A stretch of 64,000 nucleotides of DNA from Burkholderia savannae (GTDB taxonomy: Bacteria > Pseudomonadota > Gammaproteobacteria > Burkholderiales > Burkholderiaceae), in assembly GCF_001524445.2 (NCBI RefSeq), contig NZ_CP013418.1, positions 1,364,001 to 1,428,000 of the forward strand. The letters run 5' to 3'. Positions within the stretch are counted from its first letter, which is position 1, and each line of letters begins with the position of its first letter. A program made the translations under genes and the position numbers. A model generated the notes under the pieces. That model saw nothing but the letters and a program-made list of their open reading frames with translations, was not told where the DNA came from and did no database searches. This document shows, in pieces, positions 8,715-18,350 of the stretch.

Positions 8715-10094
8715 TCACCGGCCGCCGTCGTTCTCCCGAATCACCGCCTCCGCCGCCGCGTCGGCCTCGCCCGCATACCCGTCGTGCACCTGCGTGCGCA
8801 AGCCCGGCAGCGGCGCCTCGCCGTCGAGCAGATGCCCGCCCCGCTCCTTCGTGCGGACCGTCGCCTTCATCGACAGCCCCACCCGCAGCGGATGCGCCGC
8901 CAGCTCCGACGGCTCCAGCGAGATCACCACCGGCACCCGCTGCACCACCTTGATCCAGTTCCCCGCCGCGTTCTGCGGCGGCAGCATCGAGAACGCGCTC
9001 CCCGTCCCCGCCGAGAACCCCTCCACCCGGCCCCGATACGTCACCCGCGCGCCGTACAGGTCCGACTCGAGCTGCACCGGCTGCCCCACCCGCATGTGCC
9101 GGATCTGCCCTTCCTTGAAGTTCGCCTCCACCCACACCTGCCGCAACTGCACCACCGACATCAGCGGCACCCCCGGCCCCACCTGCTGCCCGATCTGCAC
9201 CGACCGCTGCCCGACCGTCCCGTCCACCGGCGACACGATCGTCGTGCGCTTCAGGTTCCGGTACGCGAGCTTGAACTGCGCGCCCGCCTGCTGCACCGCC
9301 GGGTTCTGCCCGGCCGGCCGCTCGCTGCCCAGCGCGCGCGCCGCGTCCAGCTGCGCCTGCGCGCCCGCCAGCGCCGCCTGCGCGTTCGCCAGCGACGACT
9401 TCGCCCGCGCCAGCTCCTCCGGCGCCACCACCTCCACCGACGCCCCCACCCGCGCCCGGTACGCCTGCTGCGCGAGCTTCAGGTCCGCCTCCCGCGCCTT
9501 CACCGTCTCTTCGTACATCCCCATCGACAGCCGCGTGTTCGCCACCTGCCGCACCGCCTGCGCGAGCTGCGCCCGCGCCTGCGCGTATGCCGCCGACGCG
9601 TCCGCGTCGTCGAGCTTCACCAGCACCTGCCCCGCCTTCACCCGCTGCGTGTCCGTCACCAGGATGTCGGTCACCGTCCCCTGAATCTGCGCGGCGATCT
9701 GCACGACGTTGCCCGCCACGTACGCGTCGTCGGTCTCCTCGCTAAAGCGGCCGACGAGGAACCAGTAGAGCGCCGCCGCGAGCGCGACGATCGCCAGCAG
9801 TCCGAAGAACAGCGTGAAGCGGCGGCGGCGCGTCGCGCGGCGCGCGGCGAGCGACGCGGCCGCGTCGGGATGCGCGTGCTCGGACGCCGGCGTCGCGTGC
9901 GCGCCGTCCGCGGTCGTCGTATCGTTCGGCGCCTTGGCGCGCCGGGTGTGAGTGGCGGTGTCGTTCAAGGTCTTCGCGTGCGTGATGTCGGTGGCGCTAT
10001 CGTGCGTTGGCCGGGCATGCCCGGGCGGCGTCGCGGATCGCTCCGGAGGGCTTCGATGTTCGGTTGCAGTGTCGGTTGAATCTCTCGTATTCAC
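8715..10094 (-). CDS. EmrA/HlyD-family membrane fusion protein of the rhamnolipid operon
   Basis: 459 aa. A long low-complexity Thr/His/Ala-rich N-terminal segment (1-90), one membrane span (about 93-113, FFGLLAIVALAAALYWFLV), then the HlyD fold: lipoyl-like half (DDAYVAGNVVQIAAQIQGTV), coiled-coil hairpin (about 170-270) and barrel domain (TTIVSPVDGTVGQRSVQIGQ). It would connect the DHA2 carrier and the OprM-like channel into a tripartite pump. It is last in the rhlA-to-emrA operon, 211 bp after the outer-membrane factor. Codons strongly favour G endings (GTG, CTG, GCG, GGG), unlike genes outside the operon. Export of rhamnolipids is inferred from context. The true start could be further in, as the first 80 residues are unusual for the family. 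Confidence 0.87.
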   Translation of the reverse strand: MNTRDSTDTATEHRSPPERSATPPGHARPTHDSATDITHAKTLNDTATHTRRAKAPNDTTTADGAHATPASEHAHPDAAASLAARRATRRRRFTLFFGLLAIVALAAALYWFLVGRFSEETDDAYVAGNVVQIAAQIQGTVTDILVTDTQRVKAGQVLVKLDDADASAAYAQARAQLAQAVRQVANTRLSMGMYEETVKAREADLKLAQQAYRARVGASVEVVAPEELARAKSSLANAQAALAGAQAQLDAARALGSERPAGQNPAVQQAGAQFKLAYRNLKRTTIVSPVDGTVGQRSVQIGQQVGPGVPLMSVVQLRQVWVEANFKEGQIRHMRVGQPVQLESDLYGARVTYRGRVEGFSAGTGSAFSMLPPQNAAGNWIKVVQRVPVVISLEPSELAAHPLRVGLSMKATVRTKERGGHLLDGEAPLPGLRTQVHDGYAGEADAAAEAVIRENDGGR

Positions 10095-10305
10095 AATGGA
10101 GGTGGCGCTCGTGGTGATGTCTTCCTACTTGATGGTGCTCGATGCGTTGATGCCCGATGCGTTCGTGCCTGATGCATGCGCGCTCGACGCTCCCGAATAG
10201 CATTGCATCGCCCGCCGAAGCATGCATCGCGTCGACCGCCATTCGATCGCCGCCGCGCGTTCGCCCGTCGCTTCGACCGTCCGCCGAATCCCGCGACCGC
10301 ACCGG

Positions 10306-11880
10306 TCAGTCGCGCTGCGGCTCGTTCGCCTCGGCCGGCCGCGACGCCGCCGCGAACGGCTTGCCCGCCTGCGCGAGCGGCCCGCCGCTCGCCTGCCGCG
10401 CGTCGAACCCGCCGCCCAGCGCCCCGATCAGCCCCACCCGCAACGTCCGACGCCGCGCTTGCAGCTCGATCGCGTGCGAGCGCTCGTCCAGCAGCGTCAG
10501 CTTCGCCAGGTTCACGTCCTTCCGCATCCCCATCCCGCGACGGTGCCGGTCCTCCGCCAGCGCCACCATCCGCTGCGCCGAGCGCACCGCCTGCTGCTGC
10601 TCCTTGAGCAGCGCATCGACCGTCGACAGCGACGTCAGCTGCCGCGCCACCTCGCCCAGCGCCCCATCCACCGTCTGGTTGTACAGCGCGAGCGCCACGT
10701 CCGCGTTCGCCACGTCGCCGCCCAGCTTCGCCTTCAGCCGGCCGCGATCGAAGATCGGCAGCGACAGCGCCGGCCCGATCGAGCCGCCCAGCGCATCGTG
10801 CTTGAACAGCGACGCCGGCGCCAGCGCGAACAGCCCGCCCAGCGCCGCCAGGTTCACGTCCGGGTAGAACGACGCGCGCGTGCCGTCGATCGACGCATAC
10901 GCCGCCTCCACCCGCAGCCGCGCCGCGACGATGTCCGGCCGCCGACCCAGGAGCCCCGCCGGCAGCCGCGCCGGCAGCGGCGCGTCCGCGAGCGGCGCGA
11001 GCTTCGGCCGCGCGAGCGACAGCCCCCGCTCCGGCCCGCGCCCCGTCAGCACCCCCAGCTGCAGCTTCTGCAGCTGGATCTGCTCGTCGAGCAGCGCGAT
11101 CTGCTCGAGCAGCTTGCTGCGCTTGAGCGCCGCATCGTCCGCGTCGTAGCCGTTGTCGATCCCGCGCGCCGCGCGCTCGCGCAGCACCGTCTCGACCTGC
11201 TCGCTCGAGCGGCGCTTGAGCAGCAGCAGCTCGCGCAGCGCGTACGCGCGGTCCAGCTCGCCGTACAGCGTCACGATCGCCACCGACAGCGTGAGCCGCG
11301 CCTGCTCCGCCTCGACCCGCGCCGCGTCGCGCATCGACATCAGCCCGCGCGTCGCCGCCGCGTTCTTGCCCCACAGATCCAGCTGGTAGTTCAGCCCGAC
11401 GAACAGCGACGACGACGACACCACCGACTCGCCCACGAGCGGCACCGACACCGGCAAGCCGTTCAACGTCGTATTGATGGTGCCGCCCGAGCGCGGCACG
11501 TGCGCCTTGCTGAGCGACGCGCCCGTCGTCGCGGTGAGCCCCGTGAGCGATTCGAACTGCTGCAACTGCGACTGCGCGACGCCGATTCGCGCCTGCGCGG
11601 CCTGCAGCGTCGGGTTCTGCTGCAGCGCTTCGGCGACCAGCGCGTCGAGCTGCGGATCGCCGAGCTGCCGCACCCAGTCCGGGCTCGGCCATGCGCCGTG
11701 CGTGGCGCCGCCCGTCGTCTGCGCGAGCGCGTCGTCGCCGGGCTCGCGCGGCGCGAGCGTCGGCTTGAACCCCGACGGCACGCAGCCGGCCAGCGTCCAT
11801 GCGAGCGCCGCCGCCGCGAACCAGCGCGCCGCGCGTCCTCCTGTCGTTCTCGTTGCCGCCTGATTCATCCGCGTCGTCAT
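10306..11880 (-). CDS. NodT/OprM-type outer-membrane efflux lipoprotein
   Basis: 524 aa. A twin-Arg-rich start leads into a hydrophobic signal (WFAAAALAWTLAGC) with a clear lipobox LAGC. Then come two repeated outer-membrane efflux (TolC-like) halves, the family signature WVRQLGDPQLDALVAEALQQNP near the mature N-terminus and LPAGLLGRRPDIVAARLRVEAAYA at mid-length. It forms the outer-membrane channel partner of the EmrA-like and DHA2 proteins in the same operon. M5 is an alternative start closer to the signal peptide. It follows rhlC by 105 bp and shares its G-ending codon bias. Confidence 0.9.
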   Translation of the reverse strand: MTTRMNQAATRTTGGRAARWFAAAALAWTLAGCVPSGFKPTLAPREPGDDALAQTTGGATHGAWPSPDWVRQLGDPQLDALVAEALQQNPTLQAAQARIGVAQSQLQQFESLTGLTATTGASLSKAHVPRSGGTINTTLNGLPVSVPLVGESVVSSSSLFVGLNYQLDLWGKNAAATRGLMSMRDAARVEAEQARLTLSVAIVTLYGELDRAYALRELLLLKRRSSEQVETVLRERAARGIDNGYDADDAALKRSKLLEQIALLDEQIQLQKLQLGVLTGRGPERGLSLARPKLAPLADAPLPARLPAGLLGRRPDIVAARLRVEAAYASIDGTRASFYPDVNLAALGGLFALAPASLFKHDALGGSIGPALSLPIFDRGRLKAKLGGDVANADVALALYNQTVDGALGEVARQLTSLSTVDALLKEQQQAVRSAQRMVALAEDRHRRGMGMRKDVNLAKLTLLDERSHAIELQARRRTLRVGLIGALGGGFDARQASGGPLAQAGKPFAAASRPAEANEPQRD

Positions 11881-11985
11881 TCCTTCATGCGCACTGAGTT
11901 GCGTGTCGTGACGTGATGTTGAAATGCGTCGGATTCGACCAATCGTCCGCTTGCAATCCCGTTTGTATCGACAACCTGTTCGATG

Positions 11986-13035
11986 TCATCTCGCGACGAT
12001 CTCGCCATCGCGCTCCAGGGAGTCCGGCGTCGCGTCGCGGCGAGATTCGTTCGGGTGACTGAACGATTCAGGCTGACCGGCTCCTCGATGCGACTCGCGA
12101 GCCGCCGTGCCCGAGCGCGCCTCGTCGAACGATCCGAGCCGCCCGAACACGCCGTCGAGCACGCCCAGCGCGATCCCCCGCAGCTTCGCCCCCTTCTCCC
12201 GCTCGCACAGCACCACCTGGATCACCTGCCACACCGTCAGCAGATTCGGCACCAGCGCCACCGGAAACCGCAGCCCGTACTGCAGCCCCAGCTGCATCGC
12301 GTTGCGCGCGCCGTAATACCGCCGCTGCCACGAGTGATGCATCGCGGTCAGCTCGAACGGCCCCACCTTGTGCCGCCGCCGCGCCCCGATCCGGTGCGTC
12401 AGCACCAGCGACGGCACCACGTACAGCGGCACGTTGTGCGCGAGCGCGCGCAGGCAGTACTCGGTGTCGACGTGGTCGATGAACAGCGCCTCGTCGAACC
12501 TTCCGAGCCGCGCGTACGCCGCCCGCGAGATCACGCTGCCCGACGAGATCAGGAACGCGCAGCGCTGCGGCGCCGTCTCCCCTTCCACCCGCACCCGGCG
12601 CACCGTCACGCCGCTCGTCATCAGCTCCGGCAGGAAGCGCGCTTCGTTCGCGTCGTAGATCCGCGGCCCCGCGACGAACGCGCCCGCGCCCGCCCCCTCG
12701 CCCAGCCGCGCGCACGCATCGCGCATCTGCGCGAAGTACCCCGCCGGCACCGTCGAATCCTGGTCGAACAGCGCCACCGCGTCGACGCCCTGCGCGAACA
12801 GCGCCGACAGCCCCGCGTTGTACGCGCCCGCCACCCCGCCGCGGTTGCCCTGGTGCCGCCATACGATATTCCCCCGCGACGACAGCGCCCCCACCCGCTC
12901 GCGCGCCGCCGCGTGCTCGTGCGGCGTGTTGTCGACGACCACGAGCGCGTCGCTGTCGCGCGCGAGCGCCTCCAGGCCCGACAACTGCTCGTCCGTCGGG
13001 TAATACAGAATCACCAGCGCGCCCAAGCTCGTCAT
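11986..13035 (-). CDS. rhlC: Rhamnosyltransferase 2 (dirhamnolipid synthesis)
   Basis: 349 aa GT2-family glycosyltransferase (GT-A fold). Visible motifs are VILYYPTDEQL at the start, VVVDNTPHEH, the metal-binding-like LFDQDSTVP segment, and IDHVDTEYCLRA, which are typical of rhamnosyltransferases such as RhlC and RfbF. RhlC adds a second rhamnose from dTDP-L-rhamnose to mono-rhamnolipid. The gene lies in a rhlA-rhlB-MFS-rhlC order, as in Burkholderia rhl loci. Residues after about 305 are hydrophilic and low in similarity to the fold and may be a lineage-specific tail. It lies 107 bp downstream of the MFS gene. Confidence 0.92.
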   Translation of the reverse strand: MTSLGALVILYYPTDEQLSGLEALARDSDALVVVDNTPHEHAAARERVGALSSRGNIVWRHQGNRGGVAGAYNAGLSALFAQGVDAVALFDQDSTVPAGYFAQMRDACARLGEGAGAGAFVAGPRIYDANEARFLPELMTSGVTVRRVRVEGETAPQRCAFLISSGSVISRAAYARLGRFDEALFIDHVDTEYCLRALAHNVPLYVVPSLVLTHRIGARRRHKVGPFELTAMHHSWQRRYYGARNAMQLGLQYGLRFPVALVPNLLTVWQVIQVVLCEREKGAKLRGIALGVLDGVFGRLGSFDEARSGTAARESHRGAGQPESFSHPNESRRDATPDSLERDGEIVAR

Positions 13036-13142
13036 CGCTCTTCCCTCGGTGGTTCGGGTGCTCGCCGCGCACCCTATCGCTGCGCCAAGTCGTCAGGACT
13101 TCGACGCATCGCCCTTCGCCCTCACACCCGGAGCATGGCGCC

Positions 13143-14720
13143 TCAATGCCCCATCGTCGCCGCCGCGCCCCGCTTCGGCCGCGTCAGCCACATCAGCCCC
13201 GCCAGCAACACGCACGTCCCGCTCGCCATGTAGAACATGTCGTTCGTCGCCATCATGTACGCCTGCTGCCGCACCACCTGGTGCAGCGAACTCAGCTCCC
13301 GCGTCCCGTGCAGACCCATCGCGTGCAGCGCGTCCACGTACCGCTGCGTGTTCTCCGACGCTCGCGTCACCGACTGCGACACCACCGCGTAGTGATACGT
13401 CGCCCGGTTGTCCCACCACGTCACGCTCAGCGCCGTGCCGAACGCCGCCGACAGCGTCCTCAAGAAGTTCGACAGGCTCGACGCCGCCGCCAGCTTGTCG
13501 TCCGACACCCGCGACAGCGTCGCCGCCGTCAGCGGAATGAAGAAGCACGGCAGCCCCATCCCCTGGATCAGCCGCGGCGTCACCACCTGCGCGAACGTCA
13601 TCGTCAGCGTGAAGTGCGTGCTCCACCACATCACCCCCGCGAACACCAGGAATCCGAACGTCACCAGCACCCGCGCGTCCACCCGGCTCGCGTACAGCCC
13701 CACCAGGATCGAGAACACCAGCGCCAGCACCCCCATCGACGCCGTCGCCAGCCCCGCCTGGTACGCCGTGTAGCCCATCACCGACTGCAGCCACAGCGGA
13801 AACACCACCCCCACCACCGAGAAGCTCATCATCCCCAGCGAGATGATCACCACGCAGAACGTGAAGGTCCGCTCCCGGAACAGGCTCAGCTCCACCACCG
13901 GATGCGCCTCCCCCAGCTCCCAGATCAGCAGCGACACGAGCGACACCCCCGCCACGATCGCGAGCGTCGTGATCAGCGACGAATCGAACCAGCCCCGGTC
14001 GTGGCCCAGATCCAGCACCGCCTGCAGCGCCCCCACCCCGATCACCAGCAGCACGATCCCCGTCACGTCGATCGGGCTCGCCTCGCCCCGCTGCTCCTGC
14101 GGGTGCAGCATCAGCGTGCACACCGCGAACGAGAACAGCCCGATCGGCAGGTTGATCAGGAAGATCCACGGCCACGAGAAGTTGTCGATCAGCCAGCCGC
14201 CCACCACCGGCCCCAAGATCGGCGCGAGCAGCACCGTCATCCCCCACAGCGCCAGCGCCAGCGTGCGCCTGGCCGGCGGGAACGCGCGCAGCAGAATCGT
14301 CTGCGACAGCGGCACCATCGGCCCCGAGAACAGCCCCTGCAGCGCCCGGCACGCCACCAGCACCTCCAGGTCCCGCGCGAGCCCGCACAGCAGCGACGTC
14401 AGCGTGAACAGGATCACCGACGCGACGAACAGCCTCAGCTCCCCCACCCGCCGCGCGAGCCACCCCGTCAGCGGCACCGCGATCGCCGCGGCCACCGAGT
14501 ACGAGCTGATCACCCACGTCCCCTGGCTGTTCGACACCCCGAGGCTGCCCGAGATCGCCGGCACCGCGACGTTCGCCACCGTCGAATCCAGCACCTCGAT
14601 GAACGTCGCGAGCGACAGCGCGAACGTCAGCAGCGCGAGCCTCGCGCCGCGCAGCGCCGGTGCGGCCGGCGCCGGCGGCGCGCTCGCGGCCCGATCCGCC
14701 GGCAACGCTTGCGCGCTCAT
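13143..14720 (-). CDS. DHA2 (EmrB/QacA) family MFS transporter of the rhamnolipid operon
   Basis: 525 aa with about 14 predicted membrane segments. Typical DHA2 signature in the first loops: LATFIEVLDSTVANVAVPAI, GWLARRVGELRLFVASVILF, and motif C-like GPVVGGWLIDNFSWPWIFLINLP. It is the inner-membrane part of an EmrAB-OprM style pump with the two genes downstream of rhlC. Its ATG overlaps the rhlB stop (ATGA, 14717-14720), implying translational coupling. Rhamnolipid or precursor export is inferred from position; the substrate cannot be read from sequence. Two to three downstream in-frame ATGs are less likely starts. Confidence 0.92.
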   Translation of the reverse strand: MSAQALPADRAASAPPAPAAPALRGARLALLTFALSLATFIEVLDSTVANVAVPAISGSLGVSNSQGTWVISSYSVAAAIAVPLTGWLARRVGELRLFVASVILFTLTSLLCGLARDLEVLVACRALQGLFSGPMVPLSQTILLRAFPPARRTLALALWGMTVLLAPILGPVVGGWLIDNFSWPWIFLINLPIGLFSFAVCTLMLHPQEQRGEASPIDVTGIVLLVIGVGALQAVLDLGHDRGWFDSSLITTLAIVAGVSLVSLLIWELGEAHPVVELSLFRERTFTFCVVIISLGMMSFSVVGVVFPLWLQSVMGYTAYQAGLATASMGVLALVFSILVGLYASRVDARVLVTFGFLVFAGVMWWSTHFTLTMTFAQVVTPRLIQGMGLPCFFIPLTAATLSRVSDDKLAAASSLSNFLRTLSAAFGTALSVTWWDNRATYHYAVVSQSVTRASENTQRYVDALHAMGLHGTRELSSLHQVVRQQAYMMATNDMFYMASGTCVLLAGLMWLTRPKRGAAATMGH

Positions 14721-16036
14721 GCCGGCTGCGCCTGCCGCGCCGCCACCCCCGGCGCGAAGCGCTCGATGAAGCGCGCCGCCTCGTCGCAGCCGTTCGGCTG
14801 CGCCGCCATCCGCGCCCGCACCTCACCGCAGCGCGCCGCCATCGCCTCGTCGCCCAGCACCCGCAGCAGCGAGCGCGCAAGCGGCTCGCCCCGCACCGGC
14901 GCGTCCAGCCGCACCCCGCAGCCGCTCGCCGCCACCCGCTGCGCGTTGTCGAACTGGTCGTGCGCGAACGGCGTCACCACCTGCGGCACCCCCGCCGCGT
15001 ACGCCAGCGACGCCGTCCCGATCCCGCCGTGATGCACCAGCGCCCGGCAGCGCGGCAGCAACGCCGCCAGCGGCACGTAGCGCCGCTTGAGCAGCGTCAC
15101 GCCGTTGCGTGGCGCATCATCGTGCGCCCTCGTTCCCGTTGGCCCCGTCGTCCCGTCCGATGCCGCCGGCGCGTCCGGCGCGAGCAGGATGCCCCGCACG
15201 CCCGTCGCTTGCAGCACCTGCGTCACCGCCCGCTCGTAGGTCCGCCCGTCCACCAGCGTCGAGCCCGCCGTGAACACCACCGGCGCATCGCCCGACGCGA
15301 CGAACGCGTCCAGCTCCGGGTCCGCCTCGTGCGGCCCCGCGTCGTTGAACAGCGGAAACCCGCTTTGCAGGTGATTCGCCGGCCAATCCCGCTGCGCCGG
15401 CGCGAACCACGACGGAAACAGGCACAGCACCCCGTCCGTCGAATGCAGCCACCGCCCCAGAATCCGCCTCGCCGGCGCGAGATCCAGCGCCTGCCGCACC
15501 GCGTTCAGCTCCGGCCCGCACACCCGGTCCAGCACCTGCCGCTCGATCAGCGTCATCAGCCCCGCCTTCACCGCCAGCGGCAGCCCCGCCGGGATCGTCA
15601 GCCGCTTGTGCGTCGGCGGCGCGTGCGCCGACAGCAGCGTCGACGGCGACACCTGCACCGACACGTAGCGCGTCCCGTAGCGCTCCTGCATCAGCCGCGC
15701 CGAGAACGCCCACAGCGTGCCCACCAGCACCGTGTCCGCGTCGCTCAGCGCGCGCAGCGCGTCGAAGTGCGGCCGCACCACCGGCGCGATCACCCGCCAC
15801 AGCGTCTTGAACGACGTGCGCGGGTCCCACAGCGCCGGGTCCGCCATCGCCTGCGCGTACTCCCGCGCCGTGCCCACCGGCACGAACGCGAAGCCGCTCG
15901 CGCGCACCGCCGCCTCGAACGGCGGATGCGTGCAGAACACCACCTCGTGGCCGCGCGCCGACAGCGCCCGGCCCACCCCGAGCAGCGGGTGCACGTCCCC
16001 CGCCGACCCGATCGCCGTCACGATTACTTTCGACAT
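14717..16036 (-). CDS. rhlB: Rhamnosyltransferase 1 subunit B
   Basis: 439 aa GT1-type (GT-B fold) glycosyltransferase. N-terminal MSKVIVTAIGSAGDVHPLLGVG acceptor domain and a C-terminal donor-binding signature HHGGIGTASLAYAAGVPQVV followed by PFAHDQFDNA. It transfers rhamnose from dTDP-L-rhamnose to the 3-(3-hydroxyalkanoyloxy)alkanoate made by RhlA, giving mono-rhamnolipid. The length agrees with Pseudomonas RhlB (about 426 aa). It sits 253 bp after rhlA and overlaps the MFS gene by four bases. Confidence 0.94.
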   Translation of the reverse strand: MSKVIVTAIGSAGDVHPLLGVGRALSARGHEVVFCTHPPFEAAVRASGFAFVPVGTAREYAQAMADPALWDPRTSFKTLWRVIAPVVRPHFDALRALSDADTVLVGTLWAFSARLMQERYGTRYVSVQVSPSTLLSAHAPPTHKRLTIPAGLPLAVKAGLMTLIERQVLDRVCGPELNAVRQALDLAPARRILGRWLHSTDGVLCLFPSWFAPAQRDWPANHLQSGFPLFNDAGPHEADPELDAFVASGDAPVVFTAGSTLVDGRTYERAVTQVLQATGVRGILLAPDAPAASDGTTGPTGTRAHDDAPRNGVTLLKRRYVPLAALLPRCRALVHHGGIGTASLAYAAGVPQVVTPFAHDQFDNAQRVAASGCGVRLDAPVRGEPLARSLLRVLGDEAMAARCGEVRARMAAQPNGCDEAARFIERFAPGVAARQAQPA

Positions 16037-16289
16037 CGCTTCGTCACTCGATTGCGCGCGGCAGCCGTCGGCGCGAACGCGAAACGTTCAAACCGGATCG
16101 CCCGTCGCCGGCCGGGGTTCGGCCGCCTGCCGTCGGGATCTTCCGTTGAACGAACCGTTCCGTGACACGAACGCGCCTTGCCGTCGCCGCGTCACGCGGC
16201 GCGCGCCACGCCTGCCTGCCTGCCTGATTTGAACGAGCCGCGACACCGGCCGCGCGCGAACGCCCGCCTGCCTCGGCCCACGCACGCCG

Positions 16290-17189
16290 TTACGACAGCG
16301 CCGGCATCTGCCCCAGCGGCGCGAGCGCCTCGCCCTGCGCCTCGTCCCGCGCCGCGCTCGCCCGCTCCTCGCCGAAGAACCCCAGGATCGCCGTGCGAAC
16401 CTGCTCCTGCTGCTGACGCCCCTCGAGGTCCAGGAAGTGTCCCGCCTGCCGGATCGTCGCGAACTCCGCCCGGCGCACGTACGCCGCCAGCCGACGCACG
16501 TCCGACGACGTCGTGTACTCGTCCAGCTCCCCGTTGATGAACTTCACGTCGCAGCCGATGTTGCGGAATTCCGGCAGGTACTGCTCCGGCTGCATCGACA
16601 GAATCTGGTCGACGTGGAACGCCACCTGGTCCTGCTCCTTGCGCGGCAGCTTCGTCAGGTAGCGGTAGTTGTACAGCTTCATGATCCGCGGCAGGTAGCG
16701 GCCCACCGTGTCGTTCAGCAACTGCGCCGCCTTCAGGTTCTCGCCCGCCGCGATGTGATCGCGCGCGCGCGTCACGTAGTCCGTCATCGCGTCGTTCAGG
16801 AACGGCGAGAACGACGCGACCACCGCACGCCGCACGCTCGCGCAGCCCCGCGACAGCGCGAACAGCGACGCCACCCCGCCCCACGACACCGACAGCAGGT
16901 AGCTCGGCTCGAACCGCTCGGCCAGGTGCAGCAGAATCTCGACCTCGTCGTCCTTCGTCAGAATGTACTCGCCCGGATTGTGCTGGCGCGACTGACCCGC
17001 GTACGGCAAATCGAAGCACACCGCGTTCAGGCGCTCGCCCAGGTAGCGAATCGTCTGGCCGAACGACGCCGTCGTCGCCAGCGCGCCGTTCACGAGGATG
17101 GCCGTCTCGAAGGCCGGATCGAACACGTGACGCTCGACGTGGACCTTCAGTCCGCTCGGCAGCGCAACGACCTGTTTCTCGATAGGCAT
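16290..17189 (-). CDS. rhlA: 3-(3-hydroxyalkanoyloxy)alkanoate synthase
   Basis: 299 aa, close to Pseudomonas RhlA (295 aa). Alpha/beta-hydrolase fold with nucleophile elbow SVSWGG (S102) and a late catalytic His in RQAGHFLDLEG. It condenses two 3-hydroxyacyl units from fatty-acid synthesis into the lipid half of rhamnolipids; Burkholderia enzymes prefer longer chains (known for the family, not read here). Start at 17189 (MPIEKQVVALPSG), supported by a GGGAGA RBS 7 bases upstream. A 21-codon upstream extension has no similarity to the family. First gene of the rhl operon. Confidence 0.94.
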   Translation of the reverse strand: MPIEKQVVALPSGLKVHVERHVFDPAFETAILVNGALATTASFGQTIRYLGERLNAVCFDLPYAGQSRQHNPGEYILTKDDEVEILLHLAERFEPSYLLSVSWGGVASLFALSRGCASVRRAVVASFSPFLNDAMTDYVTRARDHIAAGENLKAAQLLNDTVGRYLPRIMKLYNYRYLTKLPRKEQDQVAFHVDQILSMQPEQYLPEFRNIGCDVKFINGELDEYTTSSDVRRLAAYVRRAEFATIRQAGHFLDLEGRQQQEQVRTAILGFFGEERASAARDEAQGEALAPLGQMPALS

Positions 17190-17763
17190 GGCGTTTCTCC
17201 CGCATCTGCTCGGCAAATGAGCTGATCCCGCGCCCTTCTCGGACGCCTCCACGTAGCCGCCCGCCCTCCCGCGCGATCTGCCCGCCCTGCCTCGCGCGCG
17301 CCGTGACGACTACCCACTCGCCGGAGCCGCGCATCGCCATGCCGCATTCGCAACAGGCAATACGCCTCCCCGGGCCTGTCGCGGTTCCCCCGCTCCCTTT
17401 AGCCCGTGGTCTCCAGCGCCTCTATCTCGCATGACGCCTCTTGATGGAATAAATACTTTCCGACGTCTTGCCGCCCGAATTACCGTTGCGCGGCGACGTG
17501 TGTTATTGAACCGAGGATTCTGCGATGCAGCATAAGATATCGAATCCTAAATGTAAACATTTTTAATTCGATTTTCATTTTTCGAAGCAAGTTTCGAAAA
17601 TGCACTCTCTTATCACCATCATGTCGATATGGAATTATCGAATAAGCCCAATCGAGCATTTACGGCACCACTTTTGAAAAACGACATCGCACCCTTATCT
17701 CGATCCGAGCGCACACGCGAGAATCGCCGCCGCCGAAACCGCGCCGGCGCACGCGGGCCGAGC
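17190..17763. promoter_or_regulatory. Upstream region of rhlA, AT-rich core
   Basis: About 570 bp without a supported gene. The stretch 17420-17680 is markedly AT-rich for this genome (oligo-T and oligo-A runs around 17545-17600). It should contain the rhlA promoter and the end of the type VI-associated transcript from the right. I looked for a 20-bp LuxR/RhlR-type palindrome and did not find a convincing one. The small plus-strand frame at 17629-18060 runs antisense to the next gene and is rejected. Confidence 0.5.
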
Positions 17764-18135
17764 TCAACGTCCGCCGTTCGCGAGCCCCATGTACATCACG
17801 CGGCTATTGTCCGCCGGGTCGACCATCACCCGCACTCGCTCGCCGACGCGCGGGATATTCCCCAAATCGATGAATTGCTTGATCGTCACGTCCCACGATG
17901 CGCCATTGTGGTGAATGCGCAGCTCGACGCGCATCATCGGCACGTTATTCAGCGTCACACCGGTTTGGCCGATATTCACGACATCGGCCACGGCCTCATA
18001 ACCATTCTTCACAACGGTCTGAGCCCGAACCGACGACATGACCGTCGACAAAGTCATTGACGTCGTCACTACCACGAAAATCAAGACAATCGCCACCAAT
18101 ACGCCGACGACGCTGATTATCGAAGTCTGGAACAT
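17764..18135 (-). CDS. Small membrane-anchored protein of unknown function
   Basis: 123 aa. One N-terminal membrane span (residues 5-32, IISVVGVLVAIVLIFVVVTTS) followed by a soluble domain of about 85 residues with beta-rich character (VELRIHHNGASWDVTIKQFI, then a VGERVRVMVDP segment). This resembles DUF3592-like domains that sit outside the membrane. RBS AGGGAG lies 9 bases upstream of the ATG at 18135. It is the last of three small same-strand genes after tssM, with AT-rich DNA following. No firm family assignment; an envelope-accessory role is only a guess. Confidence 0.7.
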   Translation of the reverse strand: MFQTSIISVVGVLVAIVLIFVVVTTSMTLSTVMSSVRAQTVVKNGYEAVADVVNIGQTGVTLNNVPMMRVELRIHHNGASWDVTIKQFIDLGNIPRVGERVRVMVDPADNSRVMYMGLANGGR

Positions 18136-18350
18136 AAATGCGCTCCCTTTCCGTCAATAAGACACTCCTGGTTGATTTCGAGAAGAGCCTCGATTACTCC
18201 CCCCGTAAATCGACGGTTATACGATAGTTTCATGATCGTTCAATCAGCTTTCGCGACGAAGACGCAACGCGCCACACGTCGCGAAAGCCGTCCGACCCGC
18301 CGCATCGCCCACATGGCGGCCTGCGGCCGGCTCGATGCGCGGCCGCTCGG

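Noticed and set aside
17190..17500. LuxR/RhlR-type box for rhlA
   Set aside because: No 20-bp dyad with the expected CTG/CAG ends could be found by eye, so no quorum-sensing site is claimed.
17629..18060. Plus-strand frame of 143 codons near rhlA
   Set aside because: Antisense to the small membrane protein gene, which has a clear membrane span and RBS.
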